A model generated the notes under the pieces. It searched no databases and had not been told where the DNA came from. It saw only the letters and a list, made by a program, of their open reading frames with translations. Shown in pieces: positions 43,358 through 52,106 of a stretch of 64,000 bases of DNA. Made by a program: the position numbers and the translations under genes. Numbering within the stretch: position 1 is the stretch's first letter; each line of letters starts with the position of its first letter. Origin of the DNA: Desulfosarcina alkanivorans (GTDB taxonomy: Bacteria > Desulfobacterota > Desulfobacteria > Desulfobacterales > Desulfosarcinaceae); contig NZ_AP021874.1 in assembly GCF_009688945.1 (NCBI RefSeq), positions 6,262,001 to 6,326,000 on the forward strand, written 5' to 3'.

Positions 43358-44653
43358 TTATTTCATGTTTTCCGGGATGGTCATGTCCGACATTTTCCAC
43401 TCTTCGGGCCAGATGATCTTGCCCTTGCCGTCGATGTACTGAATGACCGGAAAGATGTAGTATCCCTTGCCGACGACCGGGTCCGGGAAGGTTTCCGTCG
43501 TGTATTTGTACTCTTCCATAAAAAGACCTTCGGTGTAGGTCAGCTTGCCCGGAATGACCTGCTCGACGGCGCACTTGACGAAGTTTTCGCGGTTGAGCGC
43601 GCCATAATCCTTCAACGTCGTCTGAAGCACCTTGATGAAGAACCCGGCGGTGTCATGGCACAGTCCGGCCGAGGACGCACCGGGCTCGAACCCGTAGCGG
43701 GCGGTGAAGTCATCGCGGAATTTGCGGGCTTCGGGGGTGGTCCACTGGGGAATCTGGTCGAGCACATAGTTGGAGGCGTCGCCGGTGAGCTTGTACCACT
43801 CGCCGACCCAGCCGAGACCATCGGACAGGATCATGCTTTTGAGGCCCACCTCGCGGGCTTGTTTGATAAAGGCCGATACCGATGGCGGATCCGACATGGA
43901 GCCGACAGCGACCGACACCTTTTTGCGTTTGATCTTGGACAGCAGCGGATAAAACTCGGTCTCGCCGAGCTGGACATACTCTTCGGTGACGACTTCCCAA
44001 CCGGCATCCTGAAACTGTTTTTTGACCGCCGAGCCGAAGGCCCGGCCCCAGTCGTTGTCCACTCCGTAAACGGCGACTTTCCGGCTTCGGGGTTTCCAGA
44101 GTCCCTTGTTGATGGCTTCCTGCAGGGTTTCGATATAGCCGATGCTGAGTTTTTCAGGCAGCGGCCAGGTCTTGCCGACCCAGTACTTGTATTTTTCCGG
44201 ATTGGAATTGTACTTGTCGATCATGATCTTGCCGGCACCGAAACTGAAAAAGTGCGGGATCTTGTACTTGGCGGCAACCTCCATGCACGAGGCGGAAACC
44301 CAGCTGTGCCAGGTGTTGAAGCCCACGTCGATCTTATCGCGGACGATGGCGCGCTCGTAGGCCTTGGCCGCTTTCTCGGCATCGGATTCCGAATCGATCC
44401 ACACGAATTCGATTTTGTAGTCGCCGATTTTCCAGTCTATTTCATCGAACGCCATTTCGATGGAATTCTTGAATTCCTGGCCCACACGGGCGGCGGGTCC
44501 GGTAAACGGGCCGATCGAGCCGACCTTGATGACTTTTTCCGCGGCAGCACTGGCGGCATCCGGGGCGCCGATGCCGGTCATTACCAGGCAAACGGCTGCA
44601 AGCAGGGTGACCGTCAGTTTCCCGAAGCCACCTGCCGTGAATCGATTTTTCAT
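43358..44653 (-). CDS. periplasmic substrate-binding protein of the Liv-type transporter
   Basis: A 431-residue protein with a clear signal peptide (KNRFTAGGFGKLTVTLLAAVCLVMTGIGAPDAASA). The mature part has the type I periplasmic fold: IKVGSIGPFTGPAARVGQEFKNSIEMAFDEI, a middle WGRAFGSAVKKQFQDAGWEVVTEEYV hinge and a Trp- and Tyr-rich remainder. It captures the substrate for LivHMGF. Unlike the standard livJ position at an operon end, the gene lies between livM and livG. The aromatic content would suit a quaternary ammonium ligand, but that is inference. Confidence 0.9.
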   Translation of the reverse strand: MKNRFTAGGFGKLTVTLLAAVCLVMTGIGAPDAASAAAEKVIKVGSIGPFTGPAARVGQEFKNSIEMAFDEIDWKIGDYKIEFVWIDSESDAEKAAKAYERAIVRDKIDVGFNTWHSWVSASCMEVAAKYKIPHFFSFGAGKIMIDKYNSNPEKYKYWVGKTWPLPEKLSIGYIETLQEAINKGLWKPRSRKVAVYGVDNDWGRAFGSAVKKQFQDAGWEVVTEEYVQLGETEFYPLLSKIKRKKVSVAVGSMSDPPSVSAFIKQAREVGLKSMILSDGLGWVGEWYKLTGDASNYVLDQIPQWTTPEARKFRDDFTARYGFEPGASSAGLCHDTAGFFIKVLQTTLKDYGALNRENFVKCAVEQVIPGKLTYTEGLFMEEYKYTTETFPDPVVGKGYYIFPVIQYIDGKGKIIWPEEWKMSDMTIPENMK

Positions 44654-44813
44654 CTGTGTTCTCCTTTCAAAACGTTGTTAAGGGTGTAAGCCTCTTCCTC
44701 AGAGGCGGGTAATCGGTTGCCTTGAACCATTCGGCAGGCATTTGTATGCATCCAGTTCCAAGTTCCCGTCGGGCGGCATGTCGCCGTCCCGGGCAGCACG
44801 TAACCCGGTTTTC

Positions 44814-45848
44814 TCAGGACGGGGATACGGGTGCGGCGTGGCCCGACAGATTTCGTTTGTCCTTGCGGAGCTTGCCAATGTAGCCGACGATATTTTCCCA
44901 GATGCCGACCATTCCTCTGGGATAGTAGGTCATGACGAAAACCATCAGTGCTCCGTAAAGAATCAGCCGGTACTCCATCAGGTCTTTCATGAATTCCATG
45001 ACCGGCACCATGATCATGGCCGAAACCAGAGGGCCCCAGATGGTTCCCCGGCCGCCGATATAGGCCATGGCCAGGACTTCGACGGTGTGGCTGGTGTGCA
45101 TGACGGTGGGGGTCAGAATGCCGATGAAATGGGCATAAAAGCCGCCGATCAGGCCTGCCAGAAGACAGGAAATGGTAAAGTTCATGACTTTGTATCGAAC
45201 GGCGTCGATGCCCGAGGATGCCGCTGCTTCGGTGTCCTGTCCGATGGCCCTGAAAGCCATTCCCACGTTGGATTTGATGATGACCGTGACCAGGATGTAG
45301 ACGGCGAGCATAATGGCGAGGATCAGGTAAAAATAGGGCCAGTTCTGAACGGTTTCGAACAGCAGCGGCACGGTCATCCCGGCGTGGCCCTGGGTCAGGT
45401 CCACCATGTTGCCGGCGGCGGAGAGCATGGCCAGCGCCACGAACCAGGTCATGCACGATGCGAAGATGCCTCCCAGTCGAATCGTGAGAAGCCCCAGGAT
45501 AACGCCCAACACGCCGGAAGCCAGCGCGCCGGCCGGTATGGCCATCCAGGGAGACCATCCCAGTTTGACCACCAGGAGCCCGGATGTATAGGCCCCCATT
45601 CCCCAGAACGCGGCAAACCCGAAGTTGACGATATTGATGAAGCCGGCCGTAAAATCGAAGGCGACGGCCAGGGCGCCGAACATCATGGCGGAGATCAGCA
45701 GGCGCAGGAGAAATTCATCCTTGACGAAAAGCGGGACCAGGGCGAGTCCGATCAACAGCGCCGCTCCGATCGGGTTGAGACCGATGCCGGTCAGGCGCGA
45801 CCGCCAGCCGCCAAGTTTGTTTTCAATAGTATCATTCGCGATTTTCAT
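44814..45848 (-). CDS. livM: ABC transporter permease LivM
   Basis: A 344-residue permease with about nine membrane segments: ALLIGLALVPLFVKDEFLLRLLISAMMFGALAVAFDFTAGFINIVNFGFAAFWGMGAYTSGLLV at the start and the cytoplasmic coupling segment IKSNVGMAFRAIGQDTEAAASSGID (EAA-like). It forms the pore with LivH. The ribosome site GAGGTACAA is close to the start. The basic C-terminal tail is longer than usual by about 15 residues. Confidence 0.92.
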   Translation of the reverse strand: MKIANDTIENKLGGWRSRLTGIGLNPIGAALLIGLALVPLFVKDEFLLRLLISAMMFGALAVAFDFTAGFINIVNFGFAAFWGMGAYTSGLLVVKLGWSPWMAIPAGALASGVLGVILGLLTIRLGGIFASCMTWFVALAMLSAAGNMVDLTQGHAGMTVPLLFETVQNWPYFYLILAIMLAVYILVTVIIKSNVGMAFRAIGQDTEAAASSGIDAVRYKVMNFTISCLLAGLIGGFYAHFIGILTPTVMHTSHTVEVLAMAYIGGRGTIWGPLVSAMIMVPVMEFMKDLMEYRLILYGALMVFVMTYYPRGMVGIWENIVGYIGKLRKDKRNLSGHAAPVSPS

Positions 45849-45869
45849 TTGTACCTCGCTCCCCTTGTT

Positions 45870-46772
45870 TTATTCCAGTGCGGTTTTGACACCTTTGACT
45901 CCGAACAGACCGTTGGGTTTGAACAACAGAATCATGATGATCACCGACAGGCTGATGACGTCCTGCCATCCGCCGCCGATGTATGAATAGGTCACGGTTT
46001 CCAGCAGGCCGACGATGAGGCCGCCGGCGATGCTGGCGCCGATGTTGCCCATGCCCACCAGAATGGCAACGAACCAGGATTTGTAGAGCGGGTTGAGGCC
46101 CATGGTGGGGTATGCCGGGTTGATGGACAGCAGGCAGGCGCCGGCAATGCCGGCCAGCATGGCGCTGAGGGCGAATGTGAGCGTCTGGATGCGGTCCAGG
46201 TTGATTCCCACGATCTGGGAACCGGTCTCATCCTGGGAAACGGCCCGGATGGCCCTGCCGGTTTGGGTCTTGTTTAAAAAAAAGACGAAGGCGGTGATGA
46301 CCATGACGGCAATCAGGAACCCGACGACCCGGTCCATGGCGATGGACATGCTGGAGATCCAGGTAATCCGTCCGGCCCAGAACTGGGTAATTCCATGGTA
46401 TGTGGATCCAAAACTCAGCTTGGCGCTGTTCTGGAGAATAATGGAGATTCCCAGGGTGACCAGAAACGAGTTCATGACCCACTGTTTCTGGGTTCGCATC
46501 CGCAACGGGTAAAAAAAGACTTTTTCGAGAACGATGCCTGCCAAGAAGGTGATTGCCCCCGCCGCCAGTATGCTCGAAACCGGTCCCAGGTGAAAAACGG
46601 TGAAGGCGAAGTAGGCGGCGTAGGCGCCGATCATGTAGAGTTCGCCGTGGGCGAAATTGGCTACGTTCATGACCCCGAAGACAAGAGAAAGACCCACGGC
46701 CATCAGGGCGTAAAGTCCTCCGCGTAAGGTCCCGGCGACCAGTATATCCCACCATTCCATTAAAAGTTCCAT
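45870..46772 (-). CDS. livH: ABC transporter permease LivH
   Basis: A 300-residue permease, eight or so membrane segments: WDILVAGTLRGGLYALMAVGLSLVFGVMNVANFAHGELYMIGAYAAY at the N-terminus and the coupling loop KTQTGRAIRAVSQDETGSQIVGINLDRIQ. Starts after GGAGATCGTTT. First transporter gene, directly downstream of the racemase-like gene (64-base gap), so the transporter appears co-expressed with the catabolic genes. Confidence 0.93.
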   Translation of the reverse strand: MELLMEWWDILVAGTLRGGLYALMAVGLSLVFGVMNVANFAHGELYMIGAYAAYFAFTVFHLGPVSSILAAGAITFLAGIVLEKVFFYPLRMRTQKQWVMNSFLVTLGISIILQNSAKLSFGSTYHGITQFWAGRITWISSMSIAMDRVVGFLIAVMVITAFVFFLNKTQTGRAIRAVSQDETGSQIVGINLDRIQTLTFALSAMLAGIAGACLLSINPAYPTMGLNPLYKSWFVAILVGMGNIGASIAGGLIVGLLETVTYSYIGGGWQDVISLSVIIMILLFKPNGLFGVKGVKTALE

Positions 46773-46836
46773 AAACGATCTCCTATCCGTTACTCATATA
46801 TCCGTTGCAACCGAAGCATTCGGCTGCATTCATGAA

Positions 46837-47622
46837 CTATACATGGCCGTAGTAATCCCGATGGGCGACCACCGAGAAGGCGTAGTCCAGCAGGGTGCCC
46901 CAGCTGAAAACCGGCAGGTCCACCGCCCGCTGGATGGCACGGGCGTATGGCTGCATGCCCGTGCATTCGAGCATGATGGCGCCGATGGCGGGGAATTTCT
47001 GGCGGAATTCGGTGCAGATGCGCACCATGTCCGCTTCGGAGCGGTCATAATAGCTCTCCGGCACCTCCGGCCGCTTTTCATGATCCCAGAGCGTGTCGAA
47101 CTGCGGGCAGCCGTATTCGTCCTGGGCACCGGCGATTTCAAACCGGCTGGACAGATCGATGCCCACATTGGTCAGGTGGGCGTCGCTCAGGAAACGCTTC
47201 TGGGCGCAGACGATGCCCACCGCGCGGTCGGGGCCGATCACCTGCTGGATGAAGGGGACCTGGAGCAGGCTGGACATGAAAACCGGCACGTCAACGGCGC
47301 CGGCCACATCTTTCTGGAAGTAGGCGAAATACCCGCATTCGGCCGCAATGGCACGGCAGCCCATGCGTTCGAGCTTTTTGGCCGCCCGCAGGATGGGCGC
47401 TCTGCAGGGGGTCTTGTCCGGCTCCCAGACCAGGGTGTAGTTGTCCACCCCTTCGGCAATTTCATACTGGATGGGATAGGGAAAGGCACTGGCGTTGCGC
47501 ACGTCGCCGGGAAAACCGGGATAGGCGTCGTCCAGAACCATGATGCCGATTCCCATGCCGTAGCAGGTATGGTTCTTCCTGGTTTTGATATAGTTGATGC
47601 CGAAGTCTCTGTTGCCGGTCAT
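46837..47622 (-). CDS. Asp/Glu/hydantoin racemase-family protein
   Basis: A 261-residue protein with the two family cysteines in conserved settings: AIAAECGYFAYFQKDV (first catalytic Cys, about residue 97) and IMLECTGMQPYARAI (second, about 220). The fold moves a proton at an alpha carbon between two cysteines and includes aspartate, glutamate and hydantoin racemases, maleate isomerases and arylmalonate decarboxylases. Sitting between mttB genes and livH, it may interconvert D- and L-forms of the imported compound or of the demethylated amino acid. AAGGAGAGAACAGC precedes the start. Confidence 0.85.
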   Translation of the reverse strand: MTGNRDFGINYIKTRKNHTCYGMGIGIMVLDDAYPGFPGDVRNASAFPYPIQYEIAEGVDNYTLVWEPDKTPCRAPILRAAKKLERMGCRAIAAECGYFAYFQKDVAGAVDVPVFMSSLLQVPFIQQVIGPDRAVGIVCAQKRFLSDAHLTNVGIDLSSRFEIAGAQDEYGCPQFDTLWDHEKRPEVPESYYDRSEADMVRICTEFRQKFPAIGAIMLECTGMQPYARAIQRAVDLPVFSWGTLLDYAFSVVAHRDYYGHV

Positions 47623-47670
47623 GCTGTTCTCTCCTTGGGGCTATGGGTAGTGGCGGCTGCGTTGCCGCCG

Positions 47671-49095
47671 TTAGGGATGTCCGTCTCCGCCCAGCCGGCT
47701 CGGGTCGATGCCGAGGCGTTCCAGGCTGCGGTCCAGGCGTTGCTGACAATCCGGTGGCAGGGCCGGTTTCCGGTATGCATCCAGCATTCGATTCATTTCG
47801 CGGGCGATATTGTCCTGGAAACGGTCGTTGGCGCGGGTCCCGGGTTGATGCTGGGCGACGCCGATGGTTCCCGCCCATGGGGTCGTGCGGCAGTGGGCCA
47901 TGGTATGCCGCTGGGTCAGATATTCACCTCCGGCGCCCACGGCGCGGATGGTATCGAGCGCCAGGGTGTCGTCATCAATGACCACTCCCTTGAGGTAGTG
48001 GTCGACCATGTCGATGATTTCCAGGTCCATTATGAATTGTTCATAGGACATGGCGGCGTAACTGTTCAGGATGCCGGCGGCATGAAGCACCAGGTTGGCC
48101 CCGTTCTGGCGTGTGGCCATCATGGCCAGCATGCTTTCGTAGGCGCTTTGGGCACCGATTGCCGGCGCATCGGTGCTGGACCCGCCACTGCGGCAGGGAA
48201 GGCCGTAGGCCTTCGCCAGGCGGGTGGCATACACGGTCTGGAGGGCAAAGCCCGGTGACCCGATGCTGGCCGATCCGGTTCGCATGTCGGTGACCGTTGC
48301 CTGGAGGCCATAGACCACCGGTGTTCCCTGCCGGAGCATCTGGCAGATGGCGATGGCGGCCAGCGCTTCGGCATTGCCCAGGGCGATATTGCCGGCCGGG
48401 GTGATCGGCCCGGTGGCCCCCGCCATGGGACCCGGGGAAATGATCACCGGCTGGCCGTGCCGGACACAGACCGTCATCGTCTCCAGGGCGTTGGCATCGA
48501 TCTGCATCGGGCTGAGGGTGTTGACCAGGGTCAGGATGCGCGGCCTGGCGCAAAGCGCCTCCCCACCGCCGAAAACGATGCTGACCAGGTCCATGATCTG
48601 TTCGACTTCGGCCGCCGTGCCGGGAATGCCCAGAAGGGCTTTGTCGGAGTGGCACAGCGCCGCATAGATCATGGCCGCGTGGGAGTGGGCCGACGGCAGA
48701 TCCTCCGGCTGGACGAGGATGCCGCCGTTGATGCGGAAACGGGGGTGTTGCTGCACCAGTTTGAGAAAACGGCAGTAATCCGAGAAACGCGCGTTGCGGA
48801 ACGCTCCGTCGGGGGTTACGATCTGGGGGCAGCCGTAGCCTGCGGCATATTGGACCGCATCGCCGCCGATGACGGCGTCGTGGGCCGGATTGCGCGCAAA
48901 AACAGTGAACTGCCGCGGTGCCCGGGAGACCCAGGCCATCACCTCGTCGCCGTTGAAATAGGCCCGGTCGCCCACGACTCTGGCACCATGCCGGTCCACC
49001 AGTGCGAGAATATCCGGATGAAAGAGGCGGATCCCCACCTCTTCGAGAATCGTCATGGATGCATCATGGATGCGTTTTAGTTGATCGTCCACCAT
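47671..49095 (-). CDS. MttB-family (trimethylamine methyltransferase family) corrinoid methyltransferase, paralogue 3
   Basis: A 474-residue barrel of the MttB superfamily. There is no in-frame TAG, so no pyrrolysine: it belongs to the non-Pyl group that demethylates quaternary amines (MtgB glycine betaine, MtpB proline betaine, MtcB carnitine). Features: MVDDQLKRIHDASMTILEEVGIRLFHPDIL at the start, GGILVQPEDLPSAHSHAAMIY, GLPCRSGGSSTDAPAIGAQSAYESMLA and VVIDDDTLALDTIRAVGAGGEYLTQRHTM. It is clearly closer to the paralogue directly upstream than to the third. It would pass the methyl group to the corrinoid protein encoded at 41 kb. Confidence 0.92.
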   Translation of the reverse strand: MVDDQLKRIHDASMTILEEVGIRLFHPDILALVDRHGARVVGDRAYFNGDEVMAWVSRAPRQFTVFARNPAHDAVIGGDAVQYAAGYGCPQIVTPDGAFRNARFSDYCRFLKLVQQHPRFRINGGILVQPEDLPSAHSHAAMIYAALCHSDKALLGIPGTAAEVEQIMDLVSIVFGGGEALCARPRILTLVNTLSPMQIDANALETMTVCVRHGQPVIISPGPMAGATGPITPAGNIALGNAEALAAIAICQMLRQGTPVVYGLQATVTDMRTGSASIGSPGFALQTVYATRLAKAYGLPCRSGGSSTDAPAIGAQSAYESMLAMMATRQNGANLVLHAAGILNSYAAMSYEQFIMDLEIIDMVDHYLKGVVIDDDTLALDTIRAVGAGGEYLTQRHTMAHCRTTPWAGTIGVAQHQPGTRANDRFQDNIAREMNRMLDAYRKPALPPDCQQRLDRSLERLGIDPSRLGGDGHP

Positions 49096-49156
49096 ATGGC
49101 TCCGTCAGTTCAACCGGTATCCGGAAAAATTACAGCGTTGTTAAAAGGTTTCCTTT

Positions 49157-50593
49157 TCAGGCCGCGATGCCGGTTTTGACCGCCGACAGGGTCTCCGGGG
49201 CGACCCCGGCCTGACCGGTCAGAAACCGGTCGATTTCCCGTAAGGCGTCATCGGGCAGCGGCGGCTGCTGATACGTCTCGAGGGTGTCATTCATCCGACG
49301 GCGGATTTCTCCCAGGACCTGATCTCCGGGAGGTTTTTTCTCTCCGGACGGGTTGCCGGAGAAGGCGGGCACCCAGGAGTGGGTACGGCATTTTTTCATC
49401 GTGTCCATCTGGGTCAGGAACTGCCCTCCCGGCCCGACCTTCCCGATCAGGTCGACGGCCAGATCGGCGTCGGATTCGATGACGATGCCCCGGCGGTAAA
49501 ACCGCACCATGCGGATGAGTTCCAGGTCCACCATGAACTGTTCGTAGGACATCCCGGCGAATCGATCCAGGATGCCGGCACTGTGGACCATCAGGTTGAT
49601 GCGGTTTTCAAACGCAGTCGAAATGGCCAGCATGCTTTCATAACCACTTTGGACGTTCACAGACCGCGCATCGGTGGTTGCCCCTCCGGCGCGGCTGGGA
49701 AGCCCGTAATGCCTTGCCAGACGGGCGCAACAGCCTGCCTGCAGGGCGTACGCCGGAGAACCGATGGAAATGTCGCCGGTGCGCAGATCGGCACCATAGG
49801 ACTGCAGCCCGAAGACCACCGGAACCCCCTCCCGGACCATCTGGGCCACAGTGATGCAGGCCAGCGCCTCGGCGGTGGCCAGGGCGACGTTGCCGGCCAG
49901 GTCGATGGGACCGGTGGTGCCGGCCGCCGGGGCCGGGGAGATAATCATCGGCTGGTTGTGGCGGGCACAGGCCAGGACCGAGTCCAGGGCCATTTCATCG
50001 ATCAGCAGCGGGCTGATCGTGCTGATCATGGTCAGGACGCGGGGTCTGGCGGTGAACGCATCCATGCCGCCGTAAAGCAGGGCCAGCATCTCCATGGTGG
50101 CGTTGATCTGCGCCGCGTGGCCCGGGACGCCCATCAGGCATTTGTCCGAGGCCAGGACGGCCGCGTAAAGCATGACCAGGTGGCTGGTGGCGGGGTCGAC
50201 GTCATTGGGCTGCACCAGGATGCCGCCGTTGATCTTAAATTCCGGCGACTGGTGAACCAGCTTGGCAAAGGTGAGATAATCCTTTACCAGCGCCTCACGG
50301 CGCGACCCGTCCGCCCCGATGATGGTGGGACAGCCGTAACCGGACGCACACTCCGCATGATCCCCGCCGATGACCATGTCGTGGCGGGGATTGCGGGCGT
50401 AGAGGGTGAATTCGGCGGGAGCCTTTTGGACCCAGTCCATGATCTGCGTTTCTTCGAAAAAGACCCGGTCGCCGGATATGCGCATTCCCTGCTGCCGGAG
50501 GATCTCAAGGACCTCCGGGTGGGGCAGGCGAATGCCGACCTCCTTCAGGATCCGGACGGCGGCGGCATGGATTTTTCGTATGGAATGATTCAT
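49157..50593 (-). CDS. MttB-family corrinoid methyltransferase, paralogue 2
   Basis: A 478-residue protein, start chosen at MNHSIRKIHAAAVRILKEVG to match its paralogues, with GGGGAGCCCTCT before it; an ATG seven codons earlier is possible. No in-frame TAG. Shared blocks with paralogue 3 include GGILVQPNDV...SHLVMLYAAV, GLPSRAGGATTDARSVNVQSGYESMLA, AGILDRFAGMSYEQFMVDLELI and VGPGGQFLTQMDTM, indicating tandem duplication. Substrate side chains differ in the same barrel loops, so different methylated compounds, or different methylation states of one compound, are likely. Confidence 0.92.
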   Translation of the reverse strand: MNHSIRKIHAAAVRILKEVGIRLPHPEVLEILRQQGMRISGDRVFFEETQIMDWVQKAPAEFTLYARNPRHDMVIGGDHAECASGYGCPTIIGADGSRREALVKDYLTFAKLVHQSPEFKINGGILVQPNDVDPATSHLVMLYAAVLASDKCLMGVPGHAAQINATMEMLALLYGGMDAFTARPRVLTMISTISPLLIDEMALDSVLACARHNQPMIISPAPAAGTTGPIDLAGNVALATAEALACITVAQMVREGVPVVFGLQSYGADLRTGDISIGSPAYALQAGCCARLARHYGLPSRAGGATTDARSVNVQSGYESMLAISTAFENRINLMVHSAGILDRFAGMSYEQFMVDLELIRMVRFYRRGIVIESDADLAVDLIGKVGPGGQFLTQMDTMKKCRTHSWVPAFSGNPSGEKKPPGDQVLGEIRRRMNDTLETYQQPPLPDDALREIDRFLTGQAGVAPETLSAVKTGIAA

Positions 50594-50614
50594 AGAGGGC
50601 TCCCCTTCCGTCAT

Positions 50615-52042
50615 TTAGCGGGACTCCAGTTTGGCGGTCCAGGCGTCCAGTTCCGCGAGAACCGCATCGTTCAGGGGCGGAACGCGATGGTTTGCCATAA
50701 TATCCTCGATACGGGCCTGAATCGCGCCGTCCACTTCGGACGCGTCCGGGTTGTTCATCTTGCGGCTGAACAGCGTCGGGTAGAACACGCTGCGGAAGTT
50801 TTTCATGGTATGGGGGGCGCTGAGATAGGCGCCCGCCGGGCCGACTTTTTCGATCATGTCCAGGCAGAGGCTGTCGTCGTCCACGTCGACCCCCTGGGTG
50901 TAGTGCTTGAGCATCTCGATAATTTCATCGCACAGGACCACCAGCTTCGGATTGACGCTGTTGCAGTGGTCCGAGACGCCCACGTCGTGAATCAGGTTGG
51001 CCTGACTCAACAGGGTGGAGAAAATCTCCATGGTCGATTCGGCGACGGCCTGGTGGTCCAGGGTCTTGGCATCGGTGCAGCCGGCCGTGCCGTAAAACGG
51101 CAGGCCGTAGTGCGCCACCAGCTGGGACGCCGCTGCCACCAGAAGGTGAAATTCCACGGCGCCGTAGCTGCCGATGGTGGTTTTCATGTCCATGACCGAG
51201 GGCATGGCCCCATAGATAAACGGAGCGCCCTCGCTGGCCAGCTGGTGCAGAACCAGGCCGGACAGCGCCTCGGCGTTGCATTGGGCCAGGGTTGCGGCAA
51301 AACTCATGGGGGCGGTGCCGCCCATCATGCAGTAGGGCATGTAGACCACGGGAATGCGGTTTTCGGCGCTGATGATCAGTTTTTCCGTGCTCTCCTCAGG
51401 GTGGGTCAGCGGTGGAATCGGTTCGCAGTAGTTGAAGATGAACGGTTTTTCCTGAAGCTGTTTGTGGCCGCCGGCGACGACGGCGGCGATATCGATCACT
51501 TCCTGAAGCGATTCGATGTCGTTGGTAGAAAAGTTGACGGTTTTGCTGAAGTGTTTCAGGGTTTCGATGAAAGAGATCTGGGTCTGTATCTCCGGGCGCA
51601 CATCCTTGGACATGCCCACCGAGAGGACGAAGTGGATGTTCGGCAGGGCATCCGCCAGCTTGCACATGGTCGCCGTGTCGGATTTGAGAAAATCGCGAAC
51701 CTTCCCGGTGGTCGGGTCCACGAACTCCAGCTGGTCGGCATGGGTCCCGAAATAGACCGGGTTGTCCGCCGTGATGGTCATGGCCGGTTCGCCGGAACGG
51801 TTGTAAAGGGTCAGCGCTTTCGGGGCGGTCTTTAGCGCCCAATCCAGCAGCGAACGGGGAATCTTGACCAGATTCTCGCTGGTGACCTCGCAGCCGGCCT
51901 TCTTAAACAACTCCAGGCCCCGCGTACCGCCCACGCGCAGGCCCACCTTCTCCATCAAGTATACACTGGCGTCGTGAATGCGTTCGATTTTAGCCGGATT
52001 CAGAATTCCGAAATCGATATTCCGTTTTGCAGCAATCCCCAT
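50615..52042 (-). CDS. MttB-family corrinoid methyltransferase, paralogue 1 (divergent)
   Basis: A 475-residue protein, no in-frame TAG. Starts MGIAAKRNIDFGILNPAKIERIHDASVYLMEKVGLRV after GGAGGGCTTTCA. Blocks: VYFGTHADQLEFVDPTTGKVRDFLKSD, PHFVLSVGMSKDV-like, MPYCMMGGTAPMSFAATLAQCNAEALSGLV and FYGTAGCTDAKTLDHQAVAEST. These are closer to glycine-betaine-type MtgB sequences than to the other two copies. It is the first mttB after the opine-dehydrogenase gene, suggesting it acts on the main substrate. Confidence 0.92.
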   Translation of the reverse strand: MGIAAKRNIDFGILNPAKIERIHDASVYLMEKVGLRVGGTRGLELFKKAGCEVTSENLVKIPRSLLDWALKTAPKALTLYNRSGEPAMTITADNPVYFGTHADQLEFVDPTTGKVRDFLKSDTATMCKLADALPNIHFVLSVGMSKDVRPEIQTQISFIETLKHFSKTVNFSTNDIESLQEVIDIAAVVAGGHKQLQEKPFIFNYCEPIPPLTHPEESTEKLIISAENRIPVVYMPYCMMGGTAPMSFAATLAQCNAEALSGLVLHQLASEGAPFIYGAMPSVMDMKTTIGSYGAVEFHLLVAAASQLVAHYGLPFYGTAGCTDAKTLDHQAVAESTMEIFSTLLSQANLIHDVGVSDHCNSVNPKLVVLCDEIIEMLKHYTQGVDVDDDSLCLDMIEKVGPAGAYLSAPHTMKNFRSVFYPTLFSRKMNNPDASEVDGAIQARIEDIMANHRVPPLNDAVLAELDAWTAKLESR

Positions 52043-52106
52043 TGAAAGCCCTCCACCGGTCCGGCCCGGCCACGGGGAGTGTGGCCGGGCAACCGGTCTG
52101 TCGATG

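Noticed and set aside
47671..52042. Pyrrolysine-encoding amber codons in the MttB genes
   Set aside because: All three frames run through without an in-frame TAG, so they belong to the non-pyrrolysine branch.
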